Assembly: GCA_021014325.1 (NCBI GenBank)
Contig: CM037474.1
Coordinates: 20,330,488-20,394,487, forward strand
Length of the DNA stretch: 64,000 nucleotides
Direction of reading: 5' to 3'
Origin: Plazaster borealis
Taxonomy: Eukaryota > Echinodermata > Asteroidea > Forcipulatida > Labidiasteridae
Shown: in pieces, positions 45,654-56,200 of the stretch
How the letters are laid out: every line of letters starts with the position of its first letter
Position numbering within the stretch: the stretch's first letter is position 1
Notes under the pieces: model-generated
Told to the model about the DNA's origin: nothing
The model's database searches: none
The model's input: the letters and a program-made list of their open reading frames with translations, nothing else
Made by a program: the position numbers and the translations under genes

Positions 45654-48109
45654 TAAAAGGGACCAGAAAGCTCAGTGGGCCGGATGCATACTGATAGTGA
45701 TAGTGCACCGGTGCAACCTTGTGAAAAATAAGTTCAGTTTCACTGTGACCTATAATCTATAGAAATTTTCTTTTAAAGCTTACATTTGACAATTTTGAAT
45801 AAAAAAATGCATACAATTATTCCCGTGTAAAGGCAGGGTGTACTTTTGGTAATTACTCCACAAGTTAATAATGACCATAAAACTTACTTGGTAAGAAAAG
45901 CATTGGAGATATAAAACATTGTGAGAAACGACCCCCTTTGAAATAACGTAGTTTTAGACTAAAGGGTAAATTTTTCACCCAAAACTCCTCCGAAATGAAT
46001 GACGCAGTATCTTGTGAAAAACGTGTTTAAAGAAGAGTGTTTTGAGCAATCGAGTCGAATATGGATCATCTGCCTCCAAAACCTACACTTTTTATTCCGT
46101 GATTATCTTCGTGGTCCAAACCTCCGACTGGAATAATGCATTACACTCTAAAAACACCGGGTCAGAATTGAACCGGATTCCGAGTCCCATGGGGCCTGGG
46201 CCATTTCTGGGTCAGTGGGATTAATTGACCCGTAAACTGGTCAAAACAGGGATTTTGACACTGAATCTACTACGTCAGTTTGACCCTGGGTCAGTATATG
46301 ACCCGTTTCTGGATCATATACTGACTGTGCTTAAGCAGCTCTATGAAATTGGGCCCTGGGTGCTCTGTGCATGCTGGATAACCCTCAACTTTTTACACCG
46401 TCGACCGAGAAACTCGTCCTTTCCTCGTTACTTGAAACTGAGCGTGACGATTAATTTGATTCGAACTGAAAACAAAGAAACAAAAAACCTTAGCGCAATG
46501 TGGCTCGATCGTGAACCCGGGCGTAGGTATTCTAGGTGGCGCTCGCTTCGACCTTGGAATCTTGCTCAGACAGTCAGCTTTTTCGAAGTTTACACTCCAC
46601 ACATTACTTTAGACCCAGGCTGTGCTTTCTTTTTGCCTTTTTAAAATTCAGCCCCCTGCAAGTATCAAGTCAGTTTATCATCGGTTGCGACAATTAAAAT
46701 GTTTTCTTTGTTTTGAAATCATTAATTGTAACTTGTAATTCATGAGTTTTGTTCTTGTTTAACACAATCTGCATGTCCGTGCTAAAAACTGTAACACTCG
46801 AACTTCGATCTTTAATTCCACGAAGCAATGCTTTTTATCCTGTAACAGTTTCGATTTAAAAAAAACTATTGTGAAACGGATGAGATTGACATCCTACAGC
46901 GATATAGCGGCGGTAATGGAATGTGTTCTTAGCCTTAGTCCCCCCCCCTCAATCCTACCCCCCCCCCCACACACACCGAGTTTAAAAGTGGAGTTTTGGG
47001 TTCTTAGCACGCAGTTGGGCCAAGTATATCGTGATTATTTTCTCTTGTTTTATAACCAACTTTGCTAGACAAAAAAACCCTGCACACTACAATAAAACAT
47101 ATTAGTTGCAGTAAACGTTTGTTGATACATTGGAAGCCCCAACCATCTTTACCCCCTATCTCGTGCCCACCCCTATCTCGTGTCTCTCGATCGGTTTTTG
47201 GGGTCCTGAAATTGTTGTTCTAAAGAATTCCCTTGTGGGGTCCATTGTTCCTATTGAGATGGCCTAGCCTAGCGGGGTCCTTTGTTATATTTGTTGTCAG
47301 GACCCAACAAGTGCCCTTCCGTAAGTCCACGCACACACACACACCTCTGTGTTGCACATGCAGTCACTCTGTGGACATTCCTTTTTCAACATAAACAAAC
47401 ACACCATGTGGACGTGTGTAAGTTCACATAGTGTTTCAGTCCCTTATGTGGAGCTATTTTGTTCTCAGGTCCACTCTTCGTACGTAGCGTTAATATTTTT
47501 AACATGGCCTAAAAAGCTGATACACCACGAGATACTTTTGCATCGGTTGGTGTCTGTGGGCATGGGCATGTCTACGCATTCAAACCGAGGACTTTAACAA
47601 AAGGGTTCAGGAAAAGGTCTACCAAGGACGTCCTCGCTTTGATTTTCGTGTTCAAAACCGATGGGGACGTCGCAAAAAAACCCAAAACTAAGTCTAAACA
47701 ATGTCCTCGGTTTACACCTTTCACAAACATGGGTGTGTGTGTGTCCCCCCATTCAGCAAATTAACACGGGCTAAAGGGAGTTGATTCAAAAGAGGGCGCT
47801 ATTTCTACTAAATTTTATCGTGTTGGGGAGACAGAATCTCCAGAGGACAGAATCTCCTGCCACACTAGCCGACACGGAGGACGGTCGCATCGACGAACGG
47901 ACGACGGATCGTAATAGGCAATGCTCACAAACATAGAATATTGGGAACACTATGGGCTGAAGTTTATATGGAGGAATACAAAGTACATCTTTACAGTATA
48001 AACATATTAGGCACACATGTTATTATTAGGCACAATCTATTTTCACCACTACATTTTACTCAATATTTTACATTATAATGTGAGGAGATGGGGTGGGAAG
48101 CCTAACTAT
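45654..48109. other. Intergenic region upstream of RAF: content
   Basis: Contains a diverged MITE A/B-like scrap at 45836-46055 (TTGGTAATTACTCC, AAACTTACTTGGTAAGAAAA), a foldback scrap at 46140-46330 (CACCGGGTCAGAATTGAACC; GGGTCAGTATATGACCCG) ending in GCTTAAGCAGCTCTATGAAA, C-runs at 46940-46970, a (CA)n at 47330-47343, and the MITE at 47572. A duplicated phrase ACAGAATCTCC lies at 47829-47852. No supported gene; the open frame of about 139 codons at 46225 has no recognisable content. Confidence 0.65.
47572..47712 (+). mobile_element. MITE, GAGGACGTCCTCGCT family, second copy
   Basis: CATTCAAACCGAGGACTTTA, CCAAGGACGTCCTCGCTTTG, CCGATGGGGACGTCGC and the end TGTCCTCGGTTT. Same family as 33241 and 58075. 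Confidence 0.75.
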
Positions 48110-48530
48110 GGTAAAGGTCACATGGGTATGCGTTTTCAACGTATGTGATTTTTGCTGCTTTATAAAAACTTGACGACACAATATTGACCAACAAATTACT
48201 TTGTAAAGAGCGCTGGAGAGCTGTTGATATTATAAAACACTGTTAGAAATGCGTCGACACTCTTTGAAGCGATGTAATTGTAGAGAAAGAGGTAAATTTC
48301 ACCAACAAATTTGAATCTGAGAAAGGCTTCAGGCATGAAGCCTTTCTCAGGCATCTGAAAGCACACAGCTCTATGCAACGAGTGTGTTTTTTTCTTTCAA
48401 TATTTTCTTGCAACTTCGATGACCAATTGAGCACAATATTATACAGGTTTGTTATTTTATGCACATTTTGGGGCACACCAAGCGAGGATGCTGGTTTTTG
48501 ACAATTACCAACAGTATACCATGCCTTTAA
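48110..48530 (-). mobile_element. MITE family A, diverged reversed copy
   Basis: Its right end is CCAACAGTATACCATGCCTT and TTAA (48530). Landmarks appear reversed: CTTCGATGACCAATTGAGCA, GGAGAGCTGTTGATATTATA. The central palindrome is enlarged (TGAGAAAGGCTTCAGGCATG / AAGCCTTTCTCAGGCAT). The left boundary is uncertain. Confidence 0.7.
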
Positions 48531-48780
48531 TTCTCACACTGCATTGGCTTCCCGTTCGTGAACGTGTTGTCTTCAAGACAATTCTTTTCGTCGTTCACAG
48601 CACACATCACCTTCACTCATCTCGGACTACCCCCCCCCCCCCACAAACCACCCTGGAAACTTCACTCTGCTCTGCAACTTCATCACTCAAACTCTTACAC
48701 ATCCCACGCTCACTACACTCTTGGGGGTGTCGATCCCGTTCTCAAGCTCTTGGCCCATCACTCTGGAACACTCCCTATAC
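48531..48780 (+). pseudogene. Non-LTR reverse-transcriptase fragment between two MITEs
   Basis: Reads LTLHWLPVRERVVFKTILFV then, after a frame shift, a decayed stretch ending near SQALGPSLWNT. LHWLPVR..I.FK is a hallmark of the C-terminal region of non-LTR ORF2 proteins. It is bounded exactly by the TTAA ends of two family A MITEs in opposite orientation. A C-run lies at 48631-48644. Confidence 0.78.
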
Positions 48781-49152
48781 TTAAAGGCATCGTACACGTT
48801 TGGTAATTGTCAAAGACCAGTGTTCTCACTTGGTGTATCCCATAAAATAACAAGCCTAACAAGCCTAACAAATTTGGGCTCAATTGGTCATCAAAGTTGA
48901 AAGAAAAAGATGAAAGAAAAAACCCCCTTGTTGTACAAATGTGTGTGCTTTCAGATAGGAATAAAAACTTCTTGCAATATGTTTTTATTATTTTAGTGAG
49001 AAATTACCTCTTTCTCAAAAACTACGTTACTTCAGAGGGAGTCGTTTCTCATAATGTTTTATACTATCAACAGCTCTCCGTTGCTCGTTACCAAGTAAGT
49101 TTTTATGCTAATAGATATTTTGAGTATTACCAAACGTGTACAGTGCCTTTAA
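48781..49152 (+). mobile_element. MITE family A, copy 3
   Basis: 372 bp from TTAAAGGCATCGTACACGTT to ACCAAACGTGTACAGTGCCT and TTAA, with all family landmarks. The stretch ATAACAAGCCTAACAAGCCT shows a small local duplication. Confidence 0.92.
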
Positions 49153-49991
49153 CCCAAACTAAAGCACTCGTGCGCAATTCAAAATTAAGCTAATACCTCT
49201 CCAAACTTAGTTTAATGTGTTCTATTACTTTTTTAGTAGTCTGTCTTGAATGTCTTGATTGATTGCAGTTCTGCTTTTCACTCTCCATTTGCGCCAGGAA
49301 TGTCAATTCTGATAACATGGCGCGCTCTAATGCCCCTTTTAGGCCTTATTATTATTATTAGGCCTGATTTATTTCACGTTTTGAATATTGATTGTTGTGT
49401 GGACAGTGGGGAGTTATAATCGTATCCACATTCCAGGTCCTTTCAATCAAAACTAAGCTGATTTTACTCACGAATAATATGTATTGCTGCCTTTTGATTG
49501 GCTGAAATTGGTTCTATGGCAATATTTCGCAATCGCAAAATCGCACTGCCGCTAGAGGGCGCAATTACAAAACGGCTATCTGGCATTAAAAACTATCGAC
49601 ACACACACACACACACAAACTTACTTGAAAGCAACGGTTCGAAATAGCCAACTGGCGTCGCGAATCAAGAGTAAATAATATCGCTCGGCTACAAAACTAC
49701 ATAGTTAATACCGTAGCAGTACATAACAAATTTGTAAATGTACCGACAGCAGGCAATTTTGTGGTAGCCTACCTTTTCAGTCTCTATTATAGGCCTAATT
49801 GATTTTTGCGCACAATGTCAATGTCCGTGGGTTCGATTCCCACCCAAGTGATTTACCTGTGGATATTTTTTACACAGAACTCGGGAAACTACTGAGTATA
49901 CAGTGCTTAATACACATCGGTGTAAGGGTAAAAACAAATTATATTCTTTATCCCCGATACAAAATTAACATCTATTAAAATGTCAATGTTA
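49153..49991. other. Region downstream of the fibrinogen-related gene
   Basis: No gene seen. Contains (CA)n at 49600-49614, a TTATTATTATTAGGCC patch, and a tRNA B-box-like phrase GGGTTCGATTCCCACCCAAG (49829-49848) with the ending CGGTGTAAGGGTAAAAACAA, a decayed SINE scrap. Confidence 0.55.
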
Positions 49992-50242
49992 TTAAACCTT
50001 GCGAATCTTCATCACAGATGCCTTGATGGAGTAGTAGTCATTTTTCCAACCATCCCATTGTAATCCCTGATTGAATCCCACTGGATTACTCCGATAGTAC
50101 ACACCATTCAGGTTTGCCTTCATGCAGTGATCGAACCACCAGCCTGACAGATAAGACTCTGCACAAAACGTATTGGAGCTACCATCGTTGTCGTAGTCCA
50201 CTGTTGAGAAGTCACTTCCAGAGTGATAAGAGAGGGCATCAG
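49992..50242 (-). CDS. Fibrinogen-related gene exon 5 (C-terminal FReD, stop)
   Basis: DALSYHSGSDFSTVDYDNDG, the calcium-binding stretch, then FCAESYLSGWWFDHC, NLNGVYYRSNP and the end VMKIRKV. Acceptor TTGCTTGCAG. The first two bases complete a Thr codon begun in exon 4. Confidence 0.95.
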
Positions 50243-53200
50243 CTGCAAGCAAAAATTAATTTACAAAATATGTTAGCAAAATTAATTGTACGTTTTTGGT
50301 TGGCTTCATTGTGGAACTCGCTCAACACGATTAAAAGTCACTCGAATACACCCTGCCAATAAAAAAGGGGTGGGGTAGGATTGTTACGAAAATGGATGCC
50401 CCTCTTAAAAAAATTAACATAAAAGCCTGTACATGTAGGAACCAGAATACTTGAGAATTTAAAGGGACACGTTGCCTTCGCATTGGGCGTTTTGGGCTAT
50501 AAAAGCGTTTGTTATGAAATGAGTACGGTTAGAAATATATTTTGTAAAAGTAGAATTTAATAATTCACTTCTTTTTACTTCTTTATTTTGTAGAACCAAA
50601 TTTTTGACTCCACCACAAAATGGCGGACCGTATTAGTTCACGAAGTAAGAGGAAAACCACAAAATTTCGAGGGATATTTGTGTGAATCAATTATTATTCA
50701 ATTTTTAAAACATCTTTCTAACATATTAATTTCATAACAAACGCTTTTATAACCCAAAGCGCCCAATCCGACGGCAACGTGTCCCTTTAATATTGAGACA
50801 TGCATCAAACCACACGCAAGACGCCAACCCGCACCCACCCCCAATTGTAAGCAAAAATAAAACAGCAATGAAAAAAAACCACTCCATAAAACAATTTGAA
50901 CTTTGTGAAACACTTACTTGCATTTCCGCTGTAGCTGCCTAAATTCAGCATATACCTTTTCCCTGTGAAATAAAATGAGTCGTACTCGGCCCATGCAGTC
51001 TCCCCCTCCCAGTCTAAAAGCTCAATGCGCAGGCGCCAGGTGCCTGATGACGTCAGTGTATTGACATTTGAATTCCCGAGCCAAAATTCAGATTCGAATT
51101 CACCAAAGCCGTATTTGTAATTGAACCAGTTCTGGTTAAAGTCCACAGTGCCGTCCTCTCGACGTTGAATTACCTTTGACCCAGAACAGAAAAAGAACAG
51201 ACAATAAGAAAATAACAAAGAATTCAAATTAAGCAAATATTATTTAGTTGCCGCCAAATGGCGTGTCCGGGGTGGGAGTAGAAGAAGGAGGGGGAAGGGG
51301 TGCAGGGCGGGCCCAGAATACTTGCCCCCCTTTTGCCTCCCTCAAATGAGATCGAAAAAATGCACAAATTAAAGAATGGTTCGAAAAAATAAAATTGAAA
51401 AATTGCGGTCTTTGATCCAGCTTGTCCCCCCGCCATCCCCAGGAAAAAAAAAGTGTAGTTAGGCCACTGTTGCGGCCCCTGGATATGCCACCGGCTGTTT
51501 GGAGCCCCGATGACTACACAATAATGATTCTTCGAAGGTCAAACTATGTTCCATCTTCATAACAACATTTCTATAGAGAATATAAGCCCGCCTCCGCATA
51601 GACTGTGCAAGTCTCGCGCATATTCGAAATTCCGGGACCAAGTTGGTCCCAACCAGTGATCTCTAATAATTATAATAGAGATCAATGGTCCCAACCATAT
51701 TGAGTACGCATGCGCGATTCTGTTTCTTCAAATACATTAGTCTATAACGTAGTTTATGGCTATACAAATTATACCGTTTGTAAAGTAATTTTTTGCCATG
51801 AAATATGTAAAAGTAATTTGTTTAAAGGGTCTGTATACGTTTGGTAATGACTCTGAAAATTAATGGAAATAAAACTTACTTGGTAAGAAGTACAGCAGCT
51901 TTGGATAGTATAATGCATTTTGAGAAACTTTTCACTTCGAAGTACTGCGGTTATGGAAAAAGATATCACTTTTTCTCCCAAAAAAAATTGAATCTGAGAA
52001 GCATTACTGACAGTAACGTTTCTCAGATTATGTATTCCAATTGCAGATTATTCTTCCTGCGTGGACATAGCCGCTCCAGATTTTCGGCAGCATCTTAAAA
52101 ACGCAACCACCTTTTGAAATGCAATTTTCACAGGTTAGTTTTTTGTCATATATCTACAATCACATAGGATTGAAACAAACAGTGGGTTTCAATTACCAAA
52201 CGTATACAATCCCTTTAAACAAATCAACAAGAAAACCCGAGAATAATACTTGATCTCTGTTTCAGGCCACGGTCTAAAAGTAGGTATCTGTTGCAGGCCC
52301 CCCCCCACAAGCGTTGTGTAAAACCCGAACGCCACCCCCACCCCACAGGCCTGAAATGGTCACGATACGTTTTTGCAAATTCAAGAATTTGAACGAATAT
52401 TTATTGACAAAAGAACAACCTTTTCCCAAAGTCTACTGACATACTTACAATCCACCCCCCGTCTGCATTGATATCACAGTAGACCTTCATGGTATCAGCT
52501 CGGGTTGTGTATATCACATGAACACCGCTCTGCATTCCATGATTAGCCAGCGTATCACAGTCACCAGCTGTGAGAAGAAGGTTGAATAGTGACCATCAAC
52601 AAGGTTTATATTCATGAATGGTTTCCATCATCCATGTGTCTTTTAGAATACATGTATGATTTATGTAATCAAATCAACCGGATTTACTGTTTAATTGTGA
52701 CAACGATTTCACTGCCTATTGTCCCGGACGCGAGATTTTCTTTCCTACGAACTTTTTGTACCCCCCATACGGCGAACTGTGTAGTACAAACTTTGTTTGA
52801 TAGCGCCCTCTTTTGAATCATCTTTCTCCAGTTCGTGTTATTTCTCGTATGGGGACAAAAAGTTCGTGGGAAAAAAATTATTGCGTCCCGGACGAGCAAA
52901 AGCTATTGTTGTGGAGACTCTGCTGTCCTTTTTTTACACCTGAACAGCACCAACCATACCTTCGACAACGAGGAAATTGTCATTTTGGACAGAGAGGGCA
53001 GGTGGTTTGAAAGAGGTGTGAAAGAGATAGTTTATATGAAGAGGGAGAAGCAATCTCTCAACAGAGGAGGGGATCTGCGCCACAACTTGGCGGGGGCCCA
53101 CAGTTCAGCTATAAGAAGATCACTCGATGTCGTCATGGTTCATTGACACCGAAATGGGTCAAGAACCTTTTGCCACCACAAGACCATTCGGCCTGATGAT

Positions 53201-56200
53201 GCGTCTGGGATAGGACGTGAAACCGTTGTCACAATTTACTAAGTCCAGTTGACTTGATTACAGAATTTAACAAGGTTTCTAAAATTAGTATACAATGAAA
53301 TTCACAAACCAAGCTCCACGAAGCTGGGGGGGGGGGGGGTGGGGGGGAGGAGGCATTTCTGGGTATAAACTTTGATTTAACCCATGATCTGATGACACAC
53401 TTGCGGAAACTTTCCTTTTCATCAGGGGGTGGGACACGTTTGAGAAATGCAGCGGTGTTTAATGGGTATCTCTCAAATGTTTTAAGCACAATATTATACA
53501 ATGGTCAGACTTGACTCGCCCGTGGATGCAGGATCGGTAAGGGTAAATATCATTTGTTTTATTATATACAAATAAAATGTATACCGATTAGTTCTGTCGT
53601 TGTTGGAACTTCAGTGGTTGCTTCGCTCGTCGTGATGGTGGTGGTGTCTTGTGTGGTTGGCATTGGCGTGGTTGTTATCTCTGGTGATGTTGTTTGTGCT
53701 ACTTCTGTCGTAGGTTTAGTCGCTATTGGGAGCGAGGTTGTTCGTGTGTCAGATATTGAGCCAACATGTTTTGGAGTTTTCTGAATAATGGTATTAATAA
53801 AAAATACTATTTTAATACCCATTACTTTCCTTACCCATTATCCTAGGTGAAGAGCGTTATTTAAGGCTAATTGCTAGGGTCATCGTTTGGTTTTTGTCAA
53901 CGTAATGCTGATTTTAAGGCGATATTTTCAAGGATACAATAAAAGTCACCTGTTAAAATTTCAGTTGAATAAAGTGTAAATGTAGAGAAAACAGCAACAA
54001 AAATGTCACGGTATTTTTGATAAAGAACGTCGACACTATCCACGAAAAGCGAGGTGAAAGCGGGTACCAACCACATCTCTAGCCGCAGCATTCACAAACG
54101 ATATTATTATGCGATCTTTGGAGATTCAAATTTTTCGACATCCTTCCGTGGTTCTTCATCGACGGGGGCACTTCAGATGAAAAAGTTTCTGAAAATACTT
54201 AGCACCATTTTTTAAAACAATTATGTGCTTTCGGATAAATTTAACAAATTTGTTCGGGGTCATTCCCAAAGTATGACCACACCGTTAATTGTCTTGGTCG
54301 AAAAAATTGTTTTGATTGGAGACACTGTTTTTTGTATTAGTCGCTCGGAGGGACTGAGCAAGTCTACGAATCTAGATCAGTACGTTTTGAGCCAGATGAA
54401 TGTGTGATACAGATATCTCTTCTCCAGTAATCCGTGTTGAGATATCGGCGACTACGTTAACAAAATGAACGTCGCCAATCAAGACTATCGAAGAAAAAAC
54501 CCAACAACCAGCGGTCATGGCCAGGGGGGCCGATTTCACGAAGAGCTAATCTTAGCTGCGAATCAATCTTAATTGCTAAGCAAAGTGTGATTTCACACTA
54601 CAAATCACTATGGTAATACTGCAGCTCATCCAAAGCCCAGGATTAGTTCATACACTGTAAAAACTCTGGTGTTAAAATTGACACCATGTGTGTTGTCACA
54701 ATGTAGATACCATAACACGAATCAAAATTTACAACATAGGGTGTTAAAATAACATTACTTTCTTACACAATTACATTGGTGTTATTTTAGCACCCCATGG
54801 TGTTAATTTTGATTCTGTCTTGGGTATCTATACGTGACGACAACCATGGTGTCAATTTTAACATCCCGGTTTTCGCAGTGTAGGCCTACACCCCGATGAA
54901 TTTGCCACACAACATTTGCCACACAACATTTACCACGCGGCCACGACGCAAAAAGTTAACGATTAGAAAAAACACATTCAAAGATAAAAACAAAACTGAC
55001 TACTGAAAACATGCCTTGAGGTAATGTCGTGATTATAAATGATAACAGTTCATTTGAATTTAAAAATAAAATAAATAAATAAATTGAACCTCCTTGATTT
55101 TAATTGCTGAGCATAAATGGAAACTCAACCACGCCCCACTTTCCAGCGAAGAGAAACCTGTGGCAGAGGGTGTCCCCCCAAATGTCACCATTAAACTTTA
55201 AAGGCACTGAACACGTTTGGTAATTGTCAAAGACCAGTGTTCTCATTTGGTGTATCCCAACACATCCATAAAATGACAAACCTGTGAAAATTTGGGCTCA
55301 ATTGGTCATCGAAGTTGCAAGAAAATGATAAAAGAAAAAACACCCTTGTTGTACAAATTTGTGTGCTTTCAGATGGGAATAAAAGGCTTCTAGCTAGAAG
55401 TCTTTTATTATTTTAGTGAGAAATTACCTCTTTCTCAAAAACTACGTTACTTCAGAGGGAGTCGTTTCTCACAATGTTTTATACTATCAACAGCTCTCTG
55501 TTGCTCGTTACCAAGTCAGTTTTTATGTTAATATATATTTTGAGTAAATACCAAACGTGTACGATACCTTTAACACATTATTTTCCTCTTGTACAGAAGT
55601 CCCCCCTCAACTCCTCTAATATAAAGAGTTCCTGCCCCATATCGAGCGCCAAAATGTAGAAACCAAGCGATGTGTTTGGTTTGAAGAGAGACTTAAAGGT
55701 ATCGTACACGTTTGGTAATGACTCAAAAATAATATTAACATAAAAACCTACTTGGTAACAAGCAATGGAGAGCTGTTGGTAGTATACAACATCGTAGGAA
55801 ACGACTCCCTCTGAAGTAACGTAGTTTTTGAGAAAGAGGTAATTTCTCACTAAAATAATAAAAAACTTCTTGCAAGAAGTTTTTATTATTCTATCTGAAA
55901 GCACACAAATTTGTACAACAAGGGTGTTTTTCTTTCATCATTTTCTTGCAACTTCGTTGACCAATTGAGCCCAAATTTTCACAGGCTTGTTATTTTATGC
56001 ATATGTTGGGATACACCAAGTGAGAACACTGGTCTTTAACAATTTCCAAACGTGTTCAGTGCCTTTAAACAATACTTCTATCCACTCTTTATTTCATTTT
56101 GATTTGATCAGACAGAAGAACATTGGACTCACCTCCCATTCCTCGTTTGTGTCTGGTCCACAATACTCAAACTCTTTACTCTCCTGGTAGTCTCCAGCTG

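Noticed and set aside
46225..46644. 139-codon open frame upstream of RAF
   Set aside because: It crosses repeat scraps and has no domain-like content.
52813..53010. Alternative plus-strand frames over the Penelope-like fragment
   Set aside because: Only the frame reading LDREGRWFERGVKEI matches a known family; the others are shadows.
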